A stretch of DNA of 64,000 nucleotides, taken from positions 1-64,000 of the forward strand of contig NZ_JAEUAN010000023.1 in assembly GCF_019511445.1 (NCBI RefSeq). The letters are read 5' to 3'. The notes below the pieces were generated by a model, which worked only from the letters and a program-made list of their open reading frames with translations, did not search any database and was not told where the DNA came from. This document shows, piece after piece, positions 1-6,856 of this stretch. Every line of letters begins with the position of its first letter. Position 1 is the first letter of the stretch. This DNA comes from Aliirhizobium wenxiniae (GTDB lineage: Bacteria; Pseudomonadota; Alphaproteobacteria; Rhizobiales; Rhizobiaceae). A program made the translations under genes and the position numbers.

Positions 1-154
1 AGATGACGATGCGCTACGCTCACCTTGCCTCACACGACCTGGACGTGTGTTTACCCGTTCTTCTCCGAAGGCCATCAGAGCCGCCATCTGACGAGAAATA
101 GTACTAACGACCTCCTGATTTTGACTGATGATCAGAATCTTGGTTCTGATCATC
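1..154 (-). other. Open frame running off the left edge, unrecognised
   Basis: The minus strand is open from an ATG at 154 to the window edge, and its first residues read MIRTKILIISQNQEVVSTIS. I do not recognise the product. No convincing ribosome binding site precedes it, and the start lies inside the 125-156 inverted repeat, so it could equally be non-coding. The overlapping plus-strand frame at 128-322 is no better supported. Only sequence left of the window could decide this. Confidence 0.2.
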
Positions 155-156
155 AG
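125..156. repeat. Perfect 13-bp inverted repeat
   Basis: CTGATGATCAGAA (125-137) is followed by a 6-nt loop and its exact reverse complement (144-156). No T-run follows on either strand, so it is not a typical intrinsic terminator. It may be a recombinase or regulator site at the island's interior, upstream of the resolvase gene. Confidence 0.5.
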
Positions 157-478
157 TTATAGAAAGCAGGAGGTGATGCGCAATCATCGGGGGGCTCGGC
201 AACCGCTGACTGATTTGCTCAGCCGCGTTTCGGCCGGCAATCAGCTCTCTCGCTTCGCTACGGGTAAGCTACGCGGTCGCCGATTGCCGGATCGCTGGTT
301 GCGAGTGGGGCGACATGTTTAAACGAAGTCGCGAAAGCAATAGCACACCTTAAATCCAGTAACATGGGGGTATACCCAAATTATACTCATGATTGCAATC
401 TTCGACTTATGTAACATCTGGGTTGACTCGGGTTATTTGTGACAGGCTATGCCTCAACTTTAAACGTTGAGGTTACAC
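157..478 (+). promoter_or_regulatory. Resolvase upstream region with several dyads (possible res site)
   Basis: This 320-bp stretch has no supported gene. It holds a spaced dyad CCGGCAATC (234-242)/GATTGCCGG (282-290), a 10-bp palindrome GGGTATACCC (368-377), and a 7-bp dyad CCTCAAC (452-458)/GTTGAGG (466-472). The last dyad's right arm contains the GAGG ribosome binding site of the resolvase. TTGACT (423-428) with a weak -10 near 445-450 is a possible promoter. Serine resolvases often bind multi-dyad res sites just upstream of their own gene, so this is the natural candidate. Confidence 0.35.
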
Positions 479-1027
479 ATGGCCCGCATAGGTTACGCAC
501 GCGTCAGTACCACCGACCAAGATCTGCAGGTTCAGCTCGACCGCCTGCGAAGCGAAGGTTGCGAGATTATCCGCTCGGAGAAGGTGTCGGGCGGCAGTCG
601 AGAAGGTCGCACCGAACTGGCGACTATCATTGAGTTCTTGCGGCAAGGTGACGAGCTTGTCGTTACCCGACTTGATCGACTGGGGCGGGACACTCGCGAT
701 GTGCTGAACATCGTGCACGAGTGTCAACAGCGCGGCGCGTTTGTGACTGTGCTGGATCCCCACGTTTCCACGCGTGGGGAGATGGGCCACGTCATTCTGA
801 CAGTGCTTGGTATGGTCGCGCAAATGGAGCGCCGCTTCATCAAGGAACGACAACGGGAAGGCATCGAACGCGCAAAAAAACTTGGCACCTATAAGGGAGG
901 GAAGGCCCGGTTTAACTACGACCTGATTATAAATCTTCACTCCGGAGGTTTAGGCGCTTCTGCAATCGCAAAACGTGTCGGATGCTCGCGAATGCAGGTG
1001 TACAGGATCCTGAAGGGGTTCGCCTAA
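479..1027 (+). CDS. Serine recombinase (resolvase/invertase family)
   Basis: This is a 182-residue small serine recombinase. It opens with ARIGYARVSTTDQDLQVQLD, and the serine in ARVS (Ser10) is the expected catalytic nucleophile. The conserved RLDRLGRDTRD arginine motif follows near residue 68, then the long linker helix (QMERRFIKERQREGIERAK), then a C-terminal helix-turn-helix (GASAIAKRVGCSRMQVYRIL) for site recognition. The length matches Tn3-type resolvases and invertases. I chose the ATG at 479 because GAGG at 469-472 precedes it; an earlier in-frame start at 467 would add four residues. It may resolve or invert part of the island and stands apart from the cassette downstream. Confidence 0.93.
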   Translation: MARIGYARVSTTDQDLQVQLDRLRSEGCEIIRSEKVSGGSREGRTELATIIEFLRQGDELVVTRLDRLGRDTRDVLNIVHECQQRGAFVTVLDPHVSTRGEMGHVILTVLGMVAQMERRFIKERQREGIERAKKLGTYKGGKARFNYDLIINLHSGGLGASAIAKRVGCSRMQVYRILKGFA

Positions 1028-1129
1028 AAGATTTTGTTGCACGATTACTGTGCGAGAGTAGACCCTCCGTCCAGAATCATCATAGCTTCTTCAGCAACTT
1101 GGCATTGAAACGACCGGCTGGGAACTGTT

Positions 1130-2758
1130 ATGATTAATGGCGTTGTCTATCGGCAGGGAGTCCATGTCGGAGAAATTTCCGCGGAGGATGACGAAACTTT
1201 CCTAGCCGAATGTTTCGTGGCGCAGGATTTTTATGCTCAGCTACTGGACATGGACTCGTCGAAGTCGATTGTCCTCGGGCGCACGGGGTCAGGGAAAACC
1301 GCAGTGCTCAGGCAGATTGAGCGCACGAGAGATGACACGATAAGAATCGACCCCAAAGAAGTTGCATTCGATTACATATCGAACTCAAATATCCTTCGGT
1401 TCATCATCGAATTGGGCTGCGATGTAAACCTGCTATTTCAGTTACTTTGGAAGCACGTATTCCTTAGCAACAGTATTAAGAAATACTTTAAAGACAGAAA
1501 TAGCTTCGAGGTTGCTATCGACAATCTGTTTGATAGAAGCAATCCCGCACGATTATACTTCGAGAAATATCAGAAGACATTCTGGATAGAGCAGGATGTA
1601 ATCATCAAGGAGATATCGAGCGGTTTCGAAGATAAGGTGTCAGCTGGACTGGAAAGTGCGCTCGGAGCTGAGAAGTTAGCACAGATAAAGTCGTCGCTCA
1701 CAGCTACACAGAGCATTTCTGGGTCTGAGAAGCGCGAAATTCAGAGCAGAGTTAAACACGCTGTGTCTCAGCTTCAGATGCGCGACATGAACAGAGCGAT
1801 AGATGCCCTAAACGATCTGATGAGTAACAAGCAAAGGCACTTCTACATACTAGTAGACGACCTTGATCTGGATTGGGTGGATCCGGTGCTTCAATACAAA
1901 CTTATTCAATCTCTAATAGAAACAGTCAAAAATTTCCGAAAATTGCGCAACGTTAAAATCTTGGTCGCGCTGCGATCAGACGTTTATGAGAAATCCATCG
2001 CCTCTATCGAGTCTGAAGGCATGCAGCCTGAAAAATACGAGGGCATCATCACGACGGTGAAATGGGACCGGGCATCTCTCGCAGTTCTTCTGGATAAGCG
2101 AATATCCTACATGTTCAAGCGACAATATAGCGGAAAAGCGAACGTCACCTTCTATGATGTTTTTCCCGAAAAAATTCGCTCTCTGGCGGGTTTCGACTAT
2201 CTGTCGGAGAGGACCTTGCTGAGACCAAGAGATCTAATTTTTTTCGTAAATCAGATCCTCGATAAGGCTTCAGGCTCGACCAGCATTTCGCAGAAAACCA
2301 TATCGGATGTCGAAGCTGATTATTCCAGAAAGCGTCTTGATGCGTTAAAAATCGAATGGCGCTCTGTTCATCCAAAAGTTGACGCGTATATCTCGCTACT
2401 TAGCCGCCAGACCGGCAAAAATGATGTGCGTGAGCTGGCAGCTCGAGATCGGCTCCTCGAAGTATGCCTAGAGCTTGCCGAACTCGAAGGCAGCGATAAA
2501 TTCAAGGACGAGTGCTTTGAAAAAGCGACGCAGTACTTAAAACGCGAAAATCCAAGAAAACTCTTCGAGCTTGCCACCTGTATAATCAGCGTTCTTTATA
2601 AAATTGGCGCGATAGAACTGAAGCTCAGCAAACAAGAAACGTTCTACGCGAGCTATAGAAACGACGCTGTGGTGTCACCCGTACAAATTACTGAAGACGC
2701 ATCCTATCGCGTCACACCGATGCTATGGAGAGCTCTTGGAATAACGCCAAATATCTAG
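1130..2758 (+). CDS. P-loop ATPase, Sll1717-like, first gene of the TIR/caspase cassette
   Basis: This 542-residue predicted cytoplasmic ATPase has a Walker A at residues 50-57 (GRTGSGKT) and a Walker B-like strand FYILVDDLDLDW near residue 240. A long helical C-terminal half follows. The N-terminal pattern, with a FVAQDFY segment shortly before the P-loop, fits the 'P-loop ATPase, Sll1717 family' often found in bacterial defence islands. No nuclease or membrane segment is visible. It is followed after 60 bp by a ThsB-like TIR gene on the same strand, with three more genes in near-zero spacing, so it probably belongs to the same transcription unit. It may act as a sensor or regulator of the TIR enzymes; that is inference. 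Confidence 0.75.
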   Translation: MINGVVYRQGVHVGEISAEDDETFLAECFVAQDFYAQLLDMDSSKSIVLGRTGSGKTAVLRQIERTRDDTIRIDPKEVAFDYISNSNILRFIIELGCDVNLLFQLLWKHVFLSNSIKKYFKDRNSFEVAIDNLFDRSNPARLYFEKYQKTFWIEQDVIIKEISSGFEDKVSAGLESALGAEKLAQIKSSLTATQSISGSEKREIQSRVKHAVSQLQMRDMNRAIDALNDLMSNKQRHFYILVDDLDLDWVDPVLQYKLIQSLIETVKNFRKLRNVKILVALRSDVYEKSIASIESEGMQPEKYEGIITTVKWDRASLAVLLDKRISYMFKRQYSGKANVTFYDVFPEKIRSLAGFDYLSERTLLRPRDLIFFVNQILDKASGSTSISQKTISDVEADYSRKRLDALKIEWRSVHPKVDAYISLLSRQTGKNDVRELAARDRLLEVCLELAELEGSDKFKDECFEKATQYLKRENPRKLFELATCIISVLYKIGAIELKLSKQETFYASYRNDAVVSPVQITEDASYRVTPMLWRALGITPNI

Positions 2759-2818
2759 ATAATACTTATGAAATGAAGAACGGTTTTATTGTCACCGACA
2801 GCTGTATGGTGTTTTCGA

Positions 2819-3250
2819 ATGAGCCTGCATCAAATCCATGTGTTCATTAGTCATTCGTGGTCTTATTCCGGGCACTACGACACTCTAGCCAAGTGGGTTT
2901 TTGACCAAAATTGGCGGTTTGGCCAAGCAGTTGCCGATTTCAGGAACTATTCCGTCCCACGAACCGATCCGATCCTTAACGCGCCAAATGACAAAACATT
3001 GAAAGAGGCAATCTACAGACAGATCGCCAGAAGCCATGTCGTCGTGATCCCGACAGGCATGTACGCACACTATAGTAAATGGATCGGCAAAGAGATTGAG
3101 GGGGCAGCCTTCTACGGCAAACCGGTTCTGGCCGTAAATTTAAGGGGTGCCCAGCGAACTTCGAGCGTAGTGGGACGCTCGGCTGACGAATTTGTCGCTT
3201 GGAACTCCGCGTCGGTAGTCACGGGCATTTGGAATTTGTACTGCCGCTAG
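2819..3250 (+). CDS. ThsB-like TIR (DUF1863) protein
   Basis: This 143-residue protein has the layout of DUF1863/TIR-like ThsB proteins of Thoeris systems. It has an opening strand IHVFISHSWSYSGHY, a charged DFRNYSVPRTDPI segment after the first helix, and SKWIGKEIEGA in which Glu92 is the likely NAD-processing glutamate. Such proteins turn NAD+ into cyclic ADP-ribose-type signals when phage is sensed. The ATG at 2819 begins right at the domain; an in-frame TTG at 2789 would add ten residues. The caspase gene begins 3 bp after the stop, so the two are probably translated together. The exact chemistry cannot be told from sequence. Confidence 0.82.
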   Translation: MSLHQIHVFISHSWSYSGHYDTLAKWVFDQNWRFGQAVADFRNYSVPRTDPILNAPNDKTLKEAIYRQIARSHVVVIPTGMYAHYSKWIGKEIEGAAFYGKPVLAVNLRGAQRTSSVVGRSADEFVAWNSASVVTGIWNLYCR

Positions 3251-3253
3251 GAG

Positions 3254-4213
3254 ATGGTGATGAGAAAAGCTCTGATCGTAGGGATCGATTATTACGATGG
3301 TGGCGGAAATTTGTATGGATGCGTCAATGACGCTTACGGTGTGAAAAGCGCCCTAGAACGCAACAGCGACGGCACTTTAAATTTCGATGTGATGATGCTT
3401 ACCGGTACTGGCCCAAATGAGCAGGTCACACGAGGAGAGCTTCGAGAGAAAATCAAGGAGCTATTCGCGCACTCAGGCGAGATCGCGCTGTTGTACTTTG
3501 CTGGCCATGGCCACATAGCCGAAACGGGCGGATATCTAATTGCGAGCGATTCTAGGTCAGGAGACGATGGTATTCCACTCTCAGATCTTCTTGTCTGGGC
3601 CAATGAATCTGCTGCAAGCAATAAGGTCATAATTCTTGACAGTTGCCATTCAGGGGTCGCTGGGGAGAGGCCGGGCAAGCAGGCAATCGCCGAACTATCA
3701 GATGGCCTCACAATATTGACGGCCTCGACAGCAGAGCAATATGCCAGTGAGAAAGATGGCGCCGGGGTGTTCACAACCCTTCTAATCGATGCCCTTAATG
3801 GCGCGGCAGCAAATCTCGTAGGAGAAATTACCCCGGGCAGCATTTACGCCCACATCGATCAGTCTCTCGGCTCTTGGGCTCAGCGCCCCGTTTTCAAGAC
3901 AAACGTTAAGAGATTCATTTCACTGAAAAAGGTTCAGCCGCCTATCACGCTGGCCGATCTCCAACGGCTGACGGAAATATTTCCTGAAGCGACTTATGAG
4001 GTTCAACTCGACCCATCGTTTGAGCCCGACAGCTCGGCGCCCGATCCAGAGAAAGCCGAAATCTTCGCCGTTCTTCAAAACTACAATCGCGTCAACTTGG
4101 TGCTCCCAGTTGGCGAAACGCATATGTATTATGCTGCGATGAACAGTAAATCCTGCAAGCTGACGGTTCTTGGTGAACACTATCGCCGGTTAGTTGAAAA
4201 TAAGAGAATTTGA
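3254..4213 (+). CDS. Caspase-like (peptidase C14) protease effector
   Basis: This is a 319-residue bacterial caspase homologue. The peptidase domain (about 1-225) opens with KALIVGIDYYDGGGNLYGCV. The catalytic dyad is His85 in YFAGHGH and Cys131 in IILDSCHSG, both intact. A C-terminal domain (about 228-319) contains LDPSFEPD and then an LVLPVGETHMYYAAMNSKSC region. The same kind of tail is known to me from other defence-island caspases and could bind the activating ligand (inference). In TIR-caspase forms of Thoeris the TIR product switches on the protease, which then kills or stalls the infected cell. Its position directly between two TIR genes supports that role. Confidence 0.85.
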   Translation: MVMRKALIVGIDYYDGGGNLYGCVNDAYGVKSALERNSDGTLNFDVMMLTGTGPNEQVTRGELREKIKELFAHSGEIALLYFAGHGHIAETGGYLIASDSRSGDDGIPLSDLLVWANESAASNKVIILDSCHSGVAGERPGKQAIAELSDGLTILTASTAEQYASEKDGAGVFTTLLIDALNGAAANLVGEITPGSIYAHIDQSLGSWAQRPVFKTNVKRFISLKKVQPPITLADLQRLTEIFPEATYEVQLDPSFEPDSSAPDPEKAEIFAVLQNYNRVNLVLPVGETHMYYAAMNSKSCKLTVLGEHYRRLVENKRI

Positions 4214-4696
4214 ATGATTAAAGTATTCTTGTCTCACCAGCGAGCTGACTCAATGGTGGCCTCGCGCATCGCTGATAGGCTTAAACGGTACCACAGCATC
4301 GAAAGCTATCTTGACGTTATCGATCCGTACGTAAAGGCGAACGGTGAGGATCTCGCCGCTCACATTAGAAAAGAGATGACGAATTGCACTCAGCTTCTGG
4401 CGGTCATTTCAGATTCAACAATTGCTTCTCAGTGGGTACCGTGGGAGATAGGGGTCGCTACTGAGAAAAATTACCCGTTAGCTACCTATTCGCAGGGTTA
4501 CGCTCGTCCTCCTGAGTTTCTTCAAAAATGGCCCTATCTTCGCAGCGATGCAGACATCGACGAATACGCGAAAGCATCGAAGCGAGCCGCATCAACGTAT
4601 CAGGTCAGAAAATCAGCTTCATTTAGCGATGCCTCGGCGCAAGTTAGTTCGACGGCAGAATTTTTCAAAAGCCTTAGAGCCGGACTCGGTCAGTGA
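4214..4696 (+). CDS. TIR domain protein (second TIR of the cassette)
   Basis: This 160-residue protein has a classical TIR fold: the first strand IKVFLSHQRAD, ESYLDVIDPYV for the second strand and BB loop, TQLLAVISDSTIAS for the fourth strand, and WVPWEIGVA carrying the probable catalytic Glu78. The C-terminal 45 residues after TYSQGYARPPEFLQKWPYL hold a serine-rich tail of unknown role. Its ATG starts directly after the caspase stop codon, which implies translational coupling. It clearly differs from the DUF1863-type TIR upstream, so the cassette has two unlike TIR proteins. They could make different signals, or form a heteromer with one as the sensor. Confidence 0.85.
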   Translation: MIKVFLSHQRADSMVASRIADRLKRYHSIESYLDVIDPYVKANGEDLAAHIRKEMTNCTQLLAVISDSTIASQWVPWEIGVATEKNYPLATYSQGYARPPEFLQKWPYLRSDADIDEYAKASKRAASTYQVRKSASFSDASAQVSSTAEFFKSLRAGLGQ

Positions 4697-5151
4697 TGCG
4701 TGTCGGGGTGACGGGCCATCAAGCTCGGGCGGATATAGATTGGCGGCGGGTACGTAACCAAGTTCGTGATCACTTATGTAGCCTTGACTCTTCAGACATT
4801 CTGATGACGTGCCTCGCAACTGGCGCCGACACTATTGTGGCACAAGAGGCGCTATCACGGGGCCTTCACGTTATCGCCGTGATACCACATGATGACTATG
4901 AATCCGTGTTCGACGCCGAAAGTAGGTTGGTTTTCCTGCAGCTTGTAGGAGCAGCCGATCAGGTAATTCGGATTGCTCCCCAAGCCGACAATGAGCAGGC
5001 TTACCTACTTGCAGGCCGCCTTATCGTCGAGCAGTGCGAGCGCATAATTGCGATATGGGATGGTCAACCGGCTGGGGGAAAAGGAGGCACTGCAGATATA
5101 GTCAGGTACGCGATTAGTTTGCAGAAATCGGTCGTCAGGTTGGAAGTCTGA
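4696..5151 (+). CDS. Stand-alone SLOG-fold nucleotide-binding protein
   Basis: This 151-residue protein overlaps the TIR gene by one base (TGATG). It has the hallmarks of SLOG (SMF/DprA-LOG) Rossmann-like proteins: MRVGVTGHQ at the N terminus, LATGADTIVAQEAL for the second nucleotide-binding loop, and IIAIWDGQPAGGKGGTADIV near residue 120 with the glycine-rich GGT loop. In type I Thoeris the SLOG domain of ThsA binds the cyclic ADP-ribose-type signal. Here it is a separate protein with no SIR2 or membrane effector attached. It might sense, deliver, degrade or buffer the signal for the caspase; the sequence does not say which. A GTG three bases upstream is an alternative start. Confidence 0.78.
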   Translation: MRVGVTGHQARADIDWRRVRNQVRDHLCSLDSSDILMTCLATGADTIVAQEALSRGLHVIAVIPHDDYESVFDAESRLVFLQLVGAADQVIRIAPQADNEQAYLLAGRLIVEQCERIIAIWDGQPAGGKGGTADIVRYAISLQKSVVRLEV

Positions 5152-5249
5152 AGCCACCGCGCCGAACTGGCTTGCCTTAAACGTTTTTTGGCCGAAGAAG
5201 ATGGCGCATCTGGGTATGTTCGCCTGAATGTAAAACGGGTTGCACGAGT

Positions 5250-6455
5250 TTACCCGCCTGCCGAACCTTGTTGAAGCCTTTCGTTATCTAGCATATCCGC
5301 CCACCATTGCATCATATGAGCGCGCTCCTCCCAATAGGTAGCGCGGTTATACACTCTTCGTACCTTGGAGCTGTCAAGATGGGCGAGTTGAGCTTCTATG
5401 GCATCCGGTTTGAAATGGCCGCATTCATTCAGGATGCTACTAGCTGACGAACGGAACCCATGAGCTGTGTGCTCATGGCTACCTATCCCCATACGTCGCA
5501 GCGCAGAATTCATCGAATTTTCCGAGAGGAGACGCTTTCCGGACATCATCGATGGAAAAACGTTATCATCTTCACCGTATAACACTCTCATTTGATCGAT
5601 GACTTCGATTGCCTGCCGAGACAGTGGCACGTGATGCTCGCGCCTCATCTTCGTTTTACCGGCTGGTATTGTCCACACTCGGTCTTTGAGATCAATTTCC
5701 GCCCATTCCATGGATCGCGTTTCGCCCGGGCGGGCAAAGCACAGTGCCTGAATTTTTAGCGCAGCCACCAGCGACGGCCACCCATCGTAGCCGTAAATAG
5801 CCCTCATGATTCCGCCAAGTTGACTGCGGGTCGTCAAAGCAGGATGGCTAGTAGGAACGTGCCGTTGAAGCGCACCGCGCAGAGCCGACGTCGGATCCGC
5901 TTCGGCCCTTGCCGTTGCGATAGCGTAGCGAAATACGCGGCCAATCGTTGAGCGAGTCGCTAAGGCGCTTTCAACTCTTCCGCTTTTTTCGATGCTTGCG
6001 AGCACCGCCAAGATATCCTTCGCTGTGATTTGGGTTATTGGGTATGGAGCCAGCTTCACCGCGAGGACTTTTAGCATCCATGTGTTCTTGGCGATGGTTG
6101 GTTCAGCCCGCCTGTCTCGACGGAGTTTGTCGATGAACTCGTCCGCTATCAGGCCGAATGTATTCCCGGCTGCGGCCTTTGCCTCCAACTGCTGTCGCTT
6201 CTTCGCCAACGATGGGTCTAGTCCCTCCGCCAGTTTGCGCTTGGCCTCGTCTCGTAGGCTACGCGCCACAGCTAAGGTCAATGCGGGGTAGCTCCCGAGT
6301 GTCAGCGTTTTACGCTTACCAAAGAAGTTATAGTCCAGCCGCCACGATTTCCCACCGGCCGCTGAGATGTATAGATACAGACCATTGGCGTCTGTAAGCT
6401 TACGCGGCTTGTCGCCTGCTTTAGCGTTGCGAATCTGAATATCGGTCAACGGCAT
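5250..6455 (-). CDS. P4-type tyrosine integrase (DUF4102 N-terminal arm domain)
   Basis: This 401-residue integrase starts with LTDIQIRNAKAGDKPRKLTD and GLYLYISAAGGKSWRLDYNF, the N-terminal DUF4102 arm-binding domain of P4-like island integrases. The catalytic domain has ARPGETRSMEW (first arginine), HGFRSSASSILNE (HxxR box), QLAHLDS and the nucleophile tyrosine in RRVYNRATYWEER. All active-site positions appear intact and the length is normal. The gene is read towards the TIR cassette, and the cassette's last gene converges on it with a 98-bp gap. Its 5' end faces the att copy at 6627. It probably inserted the left island into tRNA-Gly. Confidence 0.93.
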   Translation of the reverse strand: MPLTDIQIRNAKAGDKPRKLTDANGLYLYISAAGGKSWRLDYNFFGKRKTLTLGSYPALTLAVARSLRDEAKRKLAEGLDPSLAKKRQQLEAKAAAGNTFGLIADEFIDKLRRDRRAEPTIAKNTWMLKVLAVKLAPYPITQITAKDILAVLASIEKSGRVESALATRSTIGRVFRYAIATARAEADPTSALRGALQRHVPTSHPALTTRSQLGGIMRAIYGYDGWPSLVAALKIQALCFARPGETRSMEWAEIDLKDRVWTIPAGKTKMRREHHVPLSRQAIEVIDQMRVLYGEDDNVFPSMMSGKRLLSENSMNSALRRMGIGSHEHTAHGFRSSASSILNECGHFKPDAIEAQLAHLDSSKVRRVYNRATYWEERAHMMQWWADMLDNERLQQGSAGG

Positions 6456-6494
6456 TACGGTATCGAATTCCTGAATGGTCGTTTGATACCGTAA
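6455..6494. promoter_or_regulatory. Inverted repeat over the integrase start
   Basis: TTACGGTATC (6455-6464) and GATACCGTAA (6485-6494) form a perfect 10-bp dyad with a 20-bp gap. It begins at the A of the integrase start codon. Binding there would block the integrase promoter, so autoregulation or binding by an island regulator is plausible. The following 132 bp up to the att copy contain no recognisable gene. Confidence 0.5.
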
Positions 6495-6626
6495 TTATTA
6501 CCGCGAAAAATGCTGGCTGTCACCGCACCTCGTTGTACGTCGCTACGCGCACGCGAGGCCAAGCGCCATATTTTGCAGGCACTTTAGCTGCGCTACTGAA
6601 CATTACTGGACACCGCTGGAAGGGTA

Positions 6627-6675
6627 GCTGGAGCGGGTGAAGGGAATCGAACCCTCGTATTCAGCTTGGGAAGCT
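6627..6675 (-). repeat. att copy: 3' part of tRNA-Gly(CCC), distal duplicate
   Basis: These 49 bp are identical to 51036-51084, which is the 3' half of the intact tRNA-Gly gene from the anticodon stem through CCA. Such a partial 3' duplicate is left at the far side of an element that inserts into a tRNA 3' end. It marks the junction between the left island and the elements to its right and may have served both. Confidence 0.9.
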
Positions 6676-6716
6676 TCGAGAACAACTAAACAAAACATGA
6701 AGGCGTTTCACTGGCA

Positions 6717-6751
6717 AGGCGCCCCGTTTATCTCAATCCGACGGGGCGCCT
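6717..6751. repeat. Strong hairpin, 11-bp perfect stem
   Basis: AGGCGCCCCGT (6717-6727) pairs with ACGGGGCGCCT (6741-6751) across a 13-nt loop. It lies between the att copy and the PARIS-like gene. It is GC-rich but lacks a following T-run, so it is either a weak terminator or a protein site. Confidence 0.5.
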
Positions 6752-6856
6752 GACACGCGAAGACCGGCCGTCTCAGCCGAGCTCACAGCAAAAAAACCAA
6801 ACACACTGTGCGCTCCGGAATGGATCCTCCACTGCGGCACAAGCTTCGCGCGTAAG

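Larger units (their letters stand above)
1..6626. mobile_element. Genomic island, right end (left end outside window)
   Basis: A serine resolvase lies at one side and a P4-type tyrosine integrase at the other, with an anti-phage-like TIR/caspase/SLOG cassette between. The integrase sits 172 bp from a 49-bp duplicate of the tRNA-Gly 3' part at 6627, which is the usual layout of a tRNA-targeting island. The cassette genes look visibly more AT-rich than the core genes after 51 kb. The other attachment site must be left of base 1, so the island size is unknown. Confidence 0.75.

Noticed and set aside
128..322. 64-codon plus-strand gene at the left edge
   Set aside because: It starts inside the inverted repeat, has no ribosome binding site and an arginine-rich unstructured product.
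1130..5151. Plain type I Thoeris (ThsA + ThsB)
   Set aside because: No SIR2 or other NADase effector (ThsA) is present; the effector position is taken by a caspase-like protease. The locus is at most a relative of Thoeris.
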